DNA from: Planctomycetota bacterium
GTDB lineage: Bacteria; Planctomycetota; Phycisphaerae; WQYP01; JAJZKY01
Direction: 5' to 3'
Length of the DNA stretch: 6,907 bases
Assembly: GCA_021803885.1 (NCBI GenBank)
Contig: JAJZKY010000238.1
Location: 1 to 6,907 of the forward strand
The position numbers and the translations under genes are program-made. Position 1 is the stretch's first letter. Each line of letters begins with the position of its first letter. Positions 1 through 5,715 of this stretch are shown piece after piece. The notes below the pieces were generated by a model. The model ran no database searches. It was not told where the DNA came from and saw only the letters and a program-made list of their open reading frames with translations.

Positions 1-1
1 G

Positions 2-208
2 AGCGAGGCCTGGGTGGCGATCTGTGAAATCATGATCTTCGACGACGACATACGTGAAATGATTATGAATCGCGATTCGACCAATCTGTTGCGGGACGCC
101 GCCCGGCGGCGGGGGATGCGGTCGTTGCGCGAATCGGGCCTGCTGGGCATTTATGAGGGCCTGACCACGATAGAAGAGGTCGTCAAGCAAACCATTGTCG
201 AAGATTAA
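2..208 (+). CDS. gspE: GspE/PilB-type secretion ATPase, C-terminal fragment
   Basis: Only the last 68 codons are present; the frame is open at the left edge (first full codon at position 2) and ends in TAA at 206-208. The peptide reads ...VAICEIMIFDDDIREMI... then RRRGMRSLRESGLLGIYEGLTTIEEVVKQTIVED. This matches the C-terminal end of GspE/PilB/PulE hexameric ATPases: the R-x-A/G-I-x-E-I-M stretch after the zinc-binding cysteines, the G-M-x-[ST]-L-x-x-x-[GA] motif, and the closing G-x-T-[ST]-x-E-E-V segment. The family powers pseudopilus or pilus assembly from the cytoplasmic face and works with GspF. The Walker boxes and tetracysteine motif would lie upstream of the window. The gspF-like gene 140 nt downstream supports the call. 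A GTG at 14 exists, but it lies inside a conserved family segment and is not a real start. GspE cannot be told from PilB on this fragment. Confidence 0.9.
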   Translation, partial: SEAWVAICEIMIFDDDIREMIMNRDSTNLLRDAARRRGMRSLRESGLLGIYEGLTTIEEVVKQTIVED

Positions 209-348
209 AAGAGCAACCGGCCGGTGGCTCCGCGCGCCGCCGCGCCCGGTTCGGCGCCCCGCCCCCCTTTCCGCACGGGCCGATCGTCCGTATATATCCA
301 TCAGGAAAAACATGATGTTTGGTCCCTGTACCAGTTGGAGGTGCATCC
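209..348 (+). other. gspE-gspF intergenic spacer
   Basis: This spacer of 140 nt begins very GC-rich (to about 280) and becomes AT-richer from about 290 to 330. I see no convincing terminator or RNA gene in it. A TATATA run at 291-296 has no good -35 partner. The only clear signal is the ribosome binding site just before the gspF start. Confidence 0.5.
337..343 (+). promoter_or_regulatory. Ribosome binding site of gspF
   Basis: GGAGGTG ends 5 nt before the ATG at 349 (GGAGG itself is 7 nt away). This decides in favour of ATG 349 over the in-frame TTG at 319, which has no such sequence at the right distance. The protein from 349 also begins with the family-typical MPTFQYEALNAAG. Confidence 0.85.
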
Positions 349-1656
349 ATGCCCACGTTCCAGTATGAAGCGCTCAATGCCGCCGGCCAGTCGATCAAAG
401 CCGAACTCGAGGCCAATAGCTCGGACGAGGCGATATCCCGAATTCGCTCCCAGGGCTATTTCCCGATGAAAATAAAGGAGAAGCCCGGCAAGCGGCAAAA
501 AGGACCTGCGGCTTCGACCCCGGCGCAGGCGGCCGCACCGGCGGCGGGGGGGACCACGACCAAAAAGAAAAAGGGACTCAATGAAGTTTCCTTCACCATT
601 GGTCACGTGTCCCTCAAGGTTATCACCCAGTTCACCCGCCAGCTTTCGACGCTCCAGGACGCCGGCCTGCCGATCCTCCGTTCCCTGAAAATTCTCCATC
701 AGCAGCAAAAGCCCGGCCTGATGCGCGACACCCTGGCCGGCGTCTGCGCCGATGTGGAGGGCGGCTCGACGCTTTCCGAAGCCATGGGCCGGCACCCGCG
801 GGTGTTTGACAAACTTTACGTGAACATGGTCCAGGCGGGTGAAACCGGCGGCGTGCTGGATGTGATTCTCCAGCGCCTCGCCGAATTCATGGAGAAGGCC
901 CAGAAACTCCGCCGCCGCATCCGCGGCGCCATGATCTACCCCTCGGTGGTCATTTCGGTCGCCGTGCTGATGGTCACGGGCATCATGTATTTCGTGATTC
1001 CGAAGTTCCGAAAACTATTCGCCTCGTTCAAAACCGGCCTGCCCAAGATCACGCTCTACCTCATCAGCTTTTCCCACTGGATCGCCCATGAGTACGGCTG
1101 GGCGTACATCTTGTTTTCGCCGTTCGTGATATGGCTGTTTCTCAAAATTATCAGCAAGACCAAGCCGGGGCGTTACGCGATCGACGTGATCAAGCTCAAA
1201 ATTCCGGTGATGGGCCTGATCGTTTCCAAAGGAACCATCGCCCGTTTCACCCGCACGCTCGGAACGCTGCTCTCCGCCGGCGTGCCGATCCTGGAGGCCA
1301 TCAACATCACCCGCGAGACCTGCGGCCACATGATTTATGAACGGGCCTTGCAGAAAGTCCACGACGCCATCCGCGAGGGCGAAAGCTTCGCCGGGCCGCT
1401 GCGCGGCTCACGCGTCTGCGACGCCATTGTGGTCAATATGATCGACGTGGGCGAGGAAACCGGAGACCTGGACAAAATGCTTATGAAAATTGCGGATAAC
1501 TATGACGAAGAGGTCGACGTGCTCGTCACCTCAATGATGAGCATTATCGAACCGGTCATGATCGTCGTGCTTGGCGTAATCGTCGGTTTTATCGTGCTCG
1601 CGGTGTTTTTACCTTATATCAAGCTGCTCCAGAGCGTGGGCAACCAAACCGGTTGA
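349..1656 (+). CDS. gspF: GspF/PilC-type inner-membrane platform protein
   Basis: The product has 435 residues, close to the usual 400 or so for GspF/PilC. It is the polytopic inner-membrane protein that couples the GspE/PilB ATPase to pseudopilin extrusion. The N-terminus MPTFQYEALNAAGQSIKAELEA is the typical cytoplasmic F-x-Y-x-A-x-[ND]-x-x-G start. Two T2SF repeats follow: the first at about 93-216 (FTRQLSTLQDAGLPILRSL, later QAGETGG at 162-168), the second at about 297-420 (FTRTLGTLLSAGVPILEAI, later DVGEETG at 366-372). Likely membrane helices lie near 198-218, 248-268 and 400-424, and the C-terminus FLPYIKLLQSVG is conserved in the family. Residues 53-75 form a low-complexity Ala/Pro linker ending in a run of lysines, longer than in most homologues and probably a flexible tether. 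No repeat leader of the kind seen in the downstream genes is present here. PilC and GspF cannot be separated by sequence alone; the G-H-I order downstream favours a Gsp-like system. Confidence 0.95.
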   Translation: MPTFQYEALNAAGQSIKAELEANSSDEAISRIRSQGYFPMKIKEKPGKRQKGPAASTPAQAAAPAAGGTTTKKKKGLNEVSFTIGHVSLKVITQFTRQLSTLQDAGLPILRSLKILHQQQKPGLMRDTLAGVCADVEGGSTLSEAMGRHPRVFDKLYVNMVQAGETGGVLDVILQRLAEFMEKAQKLRRRIRGAMIYPSVVISVAVLMVTGIMYFVIPKFRKLFASFKTGLPKITLYLISFSHWIAHEYGWAYILFSPFVIWLFLKIISKTKPGRYAIDVIKLKIPVMGLIVSKGTIARFTRTLGTLLSAGVPILEAINITRETCGHMIYERALQKVHDAIREGESFAGPLRGSRVCDAIVVNMIDVGEETGDLDKMLMKIADNYDEEVDVLVTSMMSIIEPVMIVVLGVIVGFIVLAVFLPYIKLLQSVGNQTG

Positions 1657-1658
1657 CG

Positions 1659-1760
1659 ATACGGCTAAGCAGCCGCGGGTGGAAACCGCGGCCGTATGTT
1701 CGGGAGTGCGGGCGCGAATCCAGGCCGTGTGAAAACATAAAGCCGCGACCGCTGGTCGCG
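1659..1760 (+). other. Intergenic region with two GC-rich hairpins
   Basis: The gap between gspF and the first prepilin gene (1657-1780) holds two inverted repeats. CCGCGG at 1673-1678 pairs with 1686-1691, and can be extended by ATACGG 1659-1664 with CCGTAT 1692-1697 around a left bulge. CGCGACC at 1744-1750 pairs with GGTCGCG at 1754-1760 around a 3-nt loop. Neither is followed by a T run, so neither looks like a classical intrinsic terminator. They could be dispersed palindromic repeats or RNA-processing or stabilising hairpins between gspF and the prepilin genes. Confidence 0.5.
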
Positions 1761-1768
1761 CCAACGAT

Positions 1769-1774
1769 GGAAGG
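1769..1774 (+). promoter_or_regulatory. Likely ribosome binding site of the first prepilin gene
   Basis: GGAAGG sits 6 nt before the ATG at 1781. It supports 1781 as the translation start and therefore supports translation of the repeat-derived leader that follows. No comparable purine-rich site precedes the alternative GTG at 2159. Confidence 0.6.
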
Positions 1775-1780
1775 TGCGTT

Positions 1781-3196
1781 ATGAGTAACGTGAATCCGCA
1801 GAAAATGAACCCGTCTCCGCGCCTCCGCGTGCGATCGGCGGCCCCGCGCGGGCCAGGGCCCGCCGCTAAACCGTCTCCCGTCGGTTCCCAAAATGTTTCT
1901 TGGCTTCCTTGGCGTCTTGGCGGTTCCAAACTGTCTGCGTGTCTCCGCGTGCCCCCCGTGGCCACGCGCGGGACAGGTCCTGCGGCTAACCCGCGTCCTG
2001 GCGATTGTTTTTTCACCATCAATTCGCCCCAGGCTTCCGCCATGGGGCTATTCCGTGCGCTTGGCGGTTCCGTGGTTGAAAATATCTCCGCGCCTCCGCG
2101 CCTCCGCGTGAGCTCTCCGTACACGCGCGGGACAGGTCCCGCGGCTAACCGTGGTTTCGTGTCTTCGTGTCTTCGTGGTAAATCCTCGCCCGGTTTTACC
2201 CTCATCGAACTGCTGACGGTCATTTTCATCATCGCCATTTTGATCGCCATCCTTCTGCCGGCGCTGATCGGCGCGGTTCACCAGGCTTACTCCACCTCTA
2301 CCCAGGCGGAATTGAATTCGGTGCGGGCGGCCTGCCTCTCCTATGATGCGGCGTTTAACGCCTACCCCGGACCGTTTGCCGAAGCGGATATCTCGCAACA
2401 AAAAGTGCTTGCCAACGGTCTTCCGGTTACCGGCACGCAAAATATGCTGCTGGGTCTGATGGGAACGTTTTATCTTAGTAGTGCTTCACCACCGTATCCA
2501 ACCACGGGTGGCGCTCCCATAACAATAACTGATACTGGACCGGTGGGGACTACCACTGTTGTCGTGCCATCAATAAAACCATTTGGTTCCGGCCCCATCG
2601 ACTATTCCAACGGCAATCTTCAAAAAAATTCCTACCTTTCTCCGGCCGTTGAGGATTTACTGACCAACCCGCCCCCTTCACCAACGACTATTTCCAACGG
2701 TCTCCCCACGCTTTACGACGCTTTTCCCGATGGCTTGCCCATTTTGTATTACCGGAAGGTTCCCGGTATGCCGGGAACCACCGGAGTGCCGGTATGGTTG
2801 AACAGCACCACAAGTGGAGGCGCTCCTGGGACTGGCGCCGCGTTTTATCTGAACTCCAATCTGGCCTACACCAGCCCCGGAGTGGCGCCGACCTATCTCC
2901 TTGCCGCTAAGAATGGTACAAGTTATTCCGAAGGATATTCCTCCTATAATAGCTCCACGAACAATCCCTATGGAAGTCCCGTAAACGCTTTGGCCGCTAC
3001 AGTGGTGAACCAGGGTCTTGTCGGTACCAATCCTCCCGGCGGTTTCAATACCGTGGGATTGCCCGTCCAGGGCGGCTTTGTACTCATCGGCGCCGGGCCG
3101 GATCACATTTATGGCCAGAACTTAAATCCCAATGTCGCCGGCAGCGGCGGCGTCGCGCCGCCGTCGGATGACATTGTGGTCTTTGGTGGACAATGA
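1781..3196 (+). CDS. GspG-like prepilin with a 138-residue repeat-encoded leader
   Basis: The product has 471 residues. The prepilin peptidase site is SSPG|FTLIELLTVIFIIAILIAILLPAL, with the cut expected after Gly138, Glu at mature position 5 (E143) and a hydrophobic helix at about 139-163. After the helix, QAELNSVRAACLSYDAAFNAYP (175-196) resembles the GspG core. The C-terminus GAGPDHIYG (437-445) ... SDDIVVFGG (462-470) recalls the Asp-rich calcium-binding end of major pseudopilins. The mature part, about 333 residues, is much longer than classical GspG (about 135) and is Gly/Ser/Thr/Pro-rich. Residues about 11-137 are encoded by degenerate repeats (SPRLRVRSAAPRGPGPAAK, WLPWRLGGSK, RGTGPAAN twice, LRGKSSPG), whereas usual prepilin leaders are under about 30 residues. 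ATG 1781 is chosen because of GGAAGG 6 nt upstream. GTG 2159 would give a normal 12-residue leader (MSSCLRGKSSPG) but has no visible binding site. Its paralogue follows at 3244. The prepilin call is secure; the start and exact pilin role are less so. Confidence 0.85.
   Translation: MSNVNPQKMNPSPRLRVRSAAPRGPGPAAKPSPVGSQNVSWLPWRLGGSKLSACLRVPPVATRGTGPAANPRPGDCFFTINSPQASAMGLFRALGGSVVENISAPPRLRVSSPYTRGTGPAANRGFVSSCLRGKSSPGFTLIELLTVIFIIAILIAILLPALIGAVHQAYSTSTQAELNSVRAACLSYDAAFNAYPGPFAEADISQQKVLANGLPVTGTQNMLLGLMGTFYLSSASPPYPTTGGAPITITDTGPVGTTTVVVPSIKPFGSGPIDYSNGNLQKNSYLSPAVEDLLTNPPPSPTTISNGLPTLYDAFPDGLPILYYRKVPGMPGTTGVPVWLNSTTSGGAPGTGAAFYLNSNLAYTSPGVAPTYLLAAKNGTSYSEGYSSYNSSTNNPYGSPVNALAATVVNQGLVGTNPPGGFNTVGLPVQGGFVLIGAGPDHIYGQNLNPNVAGSGGVAPPSDDIVVFGGQ
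1848..1863 (+). repeat. Short palindrome, copy 1
   Basis: GCGGGCC-AG-GGCCCGC is a perfect 7-bp stem around AG. It differs from the other copies by a C:G pair in place of an A:T pair, so both halves changed together. It encodes RGPGPAA where the other copies encode RGTGPAA. Confidence 0.65.
1968..1983 (+). repeat. Short palindrome, copy 2
   Basis: GCGGGAC-AG-GTCCTGC is a 7-bp stem with one G-T pair around AG. It is followed by GGCTAAC, as in the 2126 and 3688 copies. Confidence 0.6.
2060..2202 (+). repeat. 143-bp direct repeat, copy 1 (includes prepilin cleavage site)
   Basis: This segment is identical, base for base, to 3622-3764. It starts at CTTGGCGGTTCC and ends in TTTTACCCT, so it covers the leader end LRGKSSPG, the cleavage point, and the first residues FTL of the mature pilin. 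Identity stops abruptly at 2203 (C here, G at 3765). A third copy starts at 6839 and is cut by the window end. Confidence 0.95.
2126..2143 (+). repeat. Short palindrome, copy 3
   Basis: CGCGGGAC-AG-GTCCCGCG is a perfect 8-bp stem around AG. It lies inside the 143-bp direct repeat and encodes RGTGPAA. Confidence 0.7.
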
Positions 3197-3215
3197 ATAA
3201 ATAGCCCCCTGGCTC

Positions 3216-3356
3216 AAGCCTGTGGCGAATAAACCGGACGGCAATGATGAAAACGATTTGCTTAACACACAAAGAACCACGAATGAACGGTGACAAAGTC
3301 AACCGCCCCGGTACCATTGTAAACCGCCAAGACGCCAAGAGCGCCAAGAAAGTGGT
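3216..3356 (+). repeat. Duplicated start-codon segment, copy 1
   Basis: This aligns without gaps to 4605-4745 (offset 1389) with about 12 differences in 141 positions; 3270-3340 is identical to 4659-4729. It covers the end of the intergenic gap, the start codon and the first 35 or so codons. The ATG at 3247 aligns with the ATG at 4636, whereas the ATG at 3244 aligns with ACG, so 3247 may be the ancestral start. Confidence 0.9.
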
Positions 3357-4572
3357 TAAAAAAAGTCCTTGGTGTTCTTGGCGTCTTGGCGGTTCAAAAC
3401 CGTATCCCGGCGGTTCCCAAAATAGCCCTCCGCGTCCTGGGCGGTTCAAAGTGGTTAAAAAAAATTCTTGGCGCTCTTGGCGCTCTTGGCGTCTTGGCGG
3501 TTCAAAAGCGTGTCTTGGCGGTTCCAAACCGCGTCCCGATGGTTCCCAAAATAGCCCTCCGCGTCCTCTGTGTCCTCCGCGGTTCAAAGTAGTTAAAAAA
3601 AATCCTTGGCGTTCTTGGCGTCTTGGCGGTTCCGTGGTTGAAAATATCTCCGCGCCTCCGCGCCTCCGCGTGAGCTCTCCGTACACGCGCGGGACAGGTC
3701 CCGCGGCTAACCGTGGTTTCGTGTCTTCGTGTCTTCGTGGTAAATCCTCGCCCGGTTTTACCCTGATCGAGCTGATGGTGGTGATTTCCATTATCGCCAT
3801 TTTGATCGCCATCCTGGTGCCCGTGGTGGTTATCGCCCAGCAGCGGGCGTATATCAACACCACCCAGGCCGACATGAGCACCATTGCCTTGGCCCTGGGC
3901 GAATATCACACTGATTTCAATATGTATCCCAATTCAACACAAGCCTCGGTAAAAATCAGCCCGCCCGGCATGTACAGCGGCGCGATTCCCGCGGGCGCCG
4001 CCTATGAATATCTCGCCGAAGCGTTGCTCGGCTATCTGCCGGGCCTATATGACGGTGCTCCCTCCTCCGCCGTTGGCGCTTCCTACGGCTATACAACAGG
4101 CACGCTCGCGGAAACCAAAGGCTTCAGCATGTTGCCTTACAAACGCGTCTATGGCCCTTACATGGACATCGGCGCTGCCAATCTTGTCATGGTGGCGAAT
4201 CCTACGGTTGCCACGGTGCGGGATTACTACTTCGGCGACGCCTTTCCGCCGCCCAGTGGAAATATCTTCTCGCCGATTCTCTATTATTCAGCCGAGGCAA
4301 CGCCCACCACCAGCAATATTTTCGGTGTCGTACCCGGCCAGGGAATTTTTGACGCACCCGACGATTCGGCGGCGGGGGCCACCCCGCCCACCAGCGCGCC
4401 CGCCGCCGGCAGCCCCCAGGCGCAGTTTCTTGCATTGATCGGCAATAAGGAAATGAACAATACGATTTACCCTGATGACCAGATTGCCGGCCAGCATGGC
4501 TACCTGCTGGTCAGCGCCGGGCCGGACGGCGTGTATTTCACCGGAGATGACGTTGTTTATGGCGGACCATAG
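3244..4572 (+). CDS. GspG-like prepilin with a 171-residue repeat-encoded leader
   Basis: The product has 442 residues. The cleavage site is SSPG|FTLIELMVVISIIAILIAILVPVVV, cut after Gly171, with Glu176 at mature position 5. The core TTQADMSTIALALGEYHTDFNMYPN (206-230) is the GspG pattern of a polar helix ending in Y-x-x-D-x-x-x-Y-P. The end SAGPDGVYFTGDDVVYGGP (424-442) resembles the Asp-containing calcium loop of major pseudopilins. The mature part is about 271 residues. The leader starts MMKTICLTHKEPRMNGDKV, passes through NRQDAKSAKKVVKK, three VVKK-PW-type modules, and the same RGTGPAAN...LRGKSSPG segment as the upstream gene. The start is ATG 3244 or 3247; no strong ribosome binding site is visible (ACCGGACGGCA upstream). 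GTG 3721 would give a 12-residue leader. It lies 47 nt after the preceding gene and is its paralogue, so there are two GspG-like proteins in tandem; one could be the major pseudopilin, which I cannot determine. Confidence 0.85.
   Translation: MMKTICLTHKEPRMNGDKVNRPGTIVNRQDAKSAKKVVKKSPWCSWRLGGSKPYPGGSQNSPPRPGRFKVVKKNSWRSWRSWRLGGSKACLGGSKPRPDGSQNSPPRPLCPPRFKVVKKNPWRSWRLGGSVVENISAPPRLRVSSPYTRGTGPAANRGFVSSCLRGKSSPGFTLIELMVVISIIAILIAILVPVVVIAQQRAYINTTQADMSTIALALGEYHTDFNMYPNSTQASVKISPPGMYSGAIPAGAAYEYLAEALLGYLPGLYDGAPSSAVGASYGYTTGTLAETKGFSMLPYKRVYGPYMDIGAANLVMVANPTVATVRDYYFGDAFPPPSGNIFSPILYYSAEATPTTSNIFGVVPGQGIFDAPDDSAAGATPPTSAPAAGSPQAQFLALIGNKEMNNTIYPDDQIAGQHGYLLVSAGPDGVYFTGDDVVYGGP
3322..3394 (+). 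repeat. Long inverted repeat in coding leader, hairpin 1
   Basis: AACCGCCAAGACGCCAAGA (3322-3340) is the exact reverse complement of 3376-3394. The stem continues inward to 3348/3368 with two G-U pairs, giving about 27 bp as RNA around a 19-nt A-rich loop. It arises because the repeat family is present here in both orientations. Its position, about 80 nt inside the message of the second prepilin gene, could affect translation or mRNA decay. Confidence 0.85.
3352..3630 (+). repeat. Short-repeat array in the second prepilin leader
   Basis: Three modules begin at G[TA]GTTAAA (actual forms GTGGTT/GTAGTT, at 3352, 3451 and 3589). Each has a poly-A run, tandem CTTGGCGT-type units, GGCGGTTC, and, in the first two, a TCCCAAAATAGCCCTCCGCG segment and GGTTCAAAG. 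Spacings are 99 and 138 nt, both multiples of 3. The middle module has an extra 9-nt CTCTTGGCG unit and an inserted 21-nt GGCGGTTC-type unit. All of it is translated in one frame as basic peptides such as VVKKNSWRSWRSWRLGGS. Confidence 0.9.
3622..3764 (+). repeat. 143-bp direct repeat, copy 2 (includes prepilin cleavage site)
   Basis: Identical to 2060-2202. The perfect identity contrasts with the strongly diverged pilin bodies that follow, which points to recent duplication or gene conversion of this segment. Confidence 0.95.
3688..3705 (+). repeat. Short palindrome, copy 4
   Basis: Same sequence as the 2126 copy, CGCGGGAC-AG-GTCCCGCG, because it lies within the second copy of the 143-bp repeat. 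Confidence 0.7.
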
Positions 4573-4604
4573 CCCCATAGCCCCACGGCGGGAGCCTGGG
4601 GCGA

Positions 4605-4745
4605 AAGCCTGGGGCGAACAAACCGGACAGCAACGATGAAAACGATTTCTATCAAGCGCAAAGAACCACGAATGAACGGTGACAAAGTCAACCGCCCCGG
4701 TACCATTGTAAACCGCCAAGACGCCAAGAACGCCAAGAAAGTGGT
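4605..4745 (+). repeat. Duplicated start-codon segment, copy 2
   Basis: About 90% identical to 3216-3356, including the start codon at 4636 and the first 36 codons (NGDKVNRPGTIVNRQDAK shared). The two prepilin bodies downstream are of different classes, so the 5' segment was copied or converted independently of the gene body. Confidence 0.9.
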
Positions 4746-5715
4746 AAAAAAAAGTTCTTGGCGTCTTGGCGGTTCAAAACCGTGTCCCGGTGGTTCCCAA
4801 AATAGTCCTCCGCGTCCTCTGTGTCCTCGGCGGTTCAAACTGGTAAAAAAAAGTCCTTGGCGCTCTTGGCGTCTTGGCGGTTCCAGACCGCGTCCCGGCG
4901 GTTCCCAAAAGAGTCCTCCGCGGTTCAAACTGGTAAAAACTGTTCCAACTTCTCGCGCCGCACCCGGTTTCACCCTGGTGGAATTGCTCGCCGTGCTGGC
5001 CATTATGGCCATCGCGGCCGCGGTCAGCCTGCCGGCGTTCGTGGGGTTGTTCCGCGGCAACAACCAGGTCCAGGCGATCAATCAGGTTACCGCCGATCTG
5101 ACCTTGGCCCGCAATCTGGCCCTGCAACTGCATACGGATGTCGCCCTGGTGTTTTACGAGGAATCGGCAAACGGATTTACACTATCGGGCGTTACTCCCA
5201 CTCCGCCGGTCCATTCCGGCGAAACGGCGATGGCCTTTGCCGTGGCCCTGCCGGGCCAGCCGGAGAATTCCGCCGCCGCGCCGATCTGGTTCGAGCCTTA
5301 TTCCGGCGTGCCGGTCCAATATTTACCCAAGGGAACTTACGTGGCCACGCTGGTGGGCTATATCGCCACGGCGCCGCCAAATTATGCCAATGGTTTTTAT
5401 CTGCCGCCAACGCCGGCTGCATCTGCCGGTAACGCCCCGCGGGCCATTGTTTTCAATCCCAATGGGCACGTGACCATCATCAATGACCTGGGCGCCGTGA
5501 AGAATCCATCCCTGCCCACCGCGGACTATGGCGATTGGAATTTTACCGTTACCGGCGCACCCGGCGCCGGACCGAGTTCTCCGGGCGTGGTGGTTTATGA
5601 ACCGAACGCGATGCCGCAATCCGCTCTCGTTAATGCCACCGCCCTTGGTACTTATCTGGCCGCCAATGCCGACGTGCTGACGGTCAACAGTTACACCGGG
5701 AGCATTGTGCCATGA
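4636..5715 (+). CDS. GspH/FimT-like prepilin with a 111-residue repeat-encoded leader
   Basis: The product has 359 residues. The cleavage site is RAAPG|FTLVELLAVLAIMAIAAAVSLPAFVGL, cut after Gly111, with Glu116 at mature position 5. The following QAINQVTADLTLARNLALQLHTDVALVFYEE (146-176) is the GspH/FimT pattern, in which a helix with L-x-x-A-R-x-x-A is followed by a beta strand of small hydrophobics. GspH is a minor pseudopilin of the secretion pseudopilus. The mature part of about 248 residues exceeds typical GspH (about 150-180). Leader residues 36-104 are repeat-derived: VVKKSSWRLGGSKPCPGGSQNSPPR, then LVKKSPWRSWRLGGSRPRPGGS, then LVKT. The start is ATG 4636, aligned with 3247 of the previous gene; the ribosome binding site is weak. 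The last in-frame ATG/GTG/TTG before the cut is GTG 4741 (leader of 76 residues). A CTG at 4930 would give 13. The gene follows the previous stop by 63 nt, and its TGA overlaps the next ATG. Confidence 0.85.
   Translation: MKTISIKRKEPRMNGDKVNRPGTIVNRQDAKNAKKVVKKSSWRLGGSKPCPGGSQNSPPRPLCPRRFKLVKKSPWRSWRLGGSRPRPGGSQKSPPRFKLVKTVPTSRAAPGFTLVELLAVLAIMAIAAAVSLPAFVGLFRGNNQVQAINQVTADLTLARNLALQLHTDVALVFYEESANGFTLSGVTPTPPVHSGETAMAFAVALPGQPENSAAAPIWFEPYSGVPVQYLPKGTYVATLVGYIATAPPNYANGFYLPPTPAASAGNAPRAIVFNPNGHVTIINDLGAVKNPSLPTADYGDWNFTVTGAPGAGPSSPGVVVYEPNAMPQSALVNATALGTYLAANADVLTVNSYTGSIVP
4711..4774 (+). repeat. Long inverted repeat in coding leader, hairpin 2
   Basis: The same 19-nt arm as at 3322 (AACCGCCAAGACGCCAAGA, 4711-4729) faces its exact complement at 4756-4774. 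The stem extends to 21 bp (4731/4754) with a 22-nt A-rich loop. It holds the equivalent position in the GspH-like gene, about 75 nt after the start codon. Confidence 0.85.
4741..4944 (+). repeat. Short-repeat array in the GspH-like leader
   Basis: Module starts are at 4741 (GTGGTAAAA), 4840 and 4930 (CTGGTAAAA), spaced 99 and 90 nt, both multiples of 3. Units are CTTGGCGT/CTTGGCGG, CCCGG[CT]GGTTCCCAAAA and TCCTCCGCG. The last linker runs directly into the prepilin leader end TSRAAPG. Confidence 0.9.

Larger units (their letters stand above)
1811..2202 (+). repeat. Degenerate short-repeat array within the first prepilin leader
   Basis: A mosaic of 8-9 nt units fills this part of the gene: CTCCGCG pairs at 1814-1829, CTTGG-type units at 1901-1925, CCTCCGCG twice at 2093-2108, and GTCTTCGT twice at 2161-2176. 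Three copies of a GCGGGAC-AG-GTCCCGC palindrome are interspersed. It is more diverged than the arrays in the downstream genes and lacks the GGTTCAAAGTGGTTAAAAA linker. The stretch around 2000-2058 looks non-repetitive. From memory, similar units are common in intergenic DNA of several bacterial phyla. Here they are coding. Confidence 0.8.

Noticed and set aside
291..296. TATATA as a -10 promoter element before gspF
   Set aside because: No acceptable -35 hexamer lies at 16-18 nt upstream, and operon structure makes an internal promoter unnecessary.
319..348. TTG at 319 as the start of the GspF-like gene
   Set aside because: It adds ten non-conserved residues and has no ribosome binding site. 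ATG 349 has GGAGG 7 nt upstream and the family-typical N-terminus.
1673..1691. Intrinsic terminator after gspF
   Set aside because: The hairpin is GC-rich but is not followed by a T run, and the prepilin genes that follow fit the same operon.
1609..2250. Long minus-strand open frame over the first repeat block
   Set aside because: It is the reverse reading of the repeats plus the pilin helix, overlaps two well-supported genes, and has no recognisable domain.
3352..3630. CRISPR array
   Set aside because: The repeated units are adjacent or nested, of unequal length, and have no unique spacers of constant size. No cas gene is present.
3084..3884. Long minus-strand open frame over the second repeat block
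   Set aside because: Same reason: its sequence consists of reverse-translated repeat units and the complement of the prepilin helix. The repeats are GC-rich and stop-poor on this strand.
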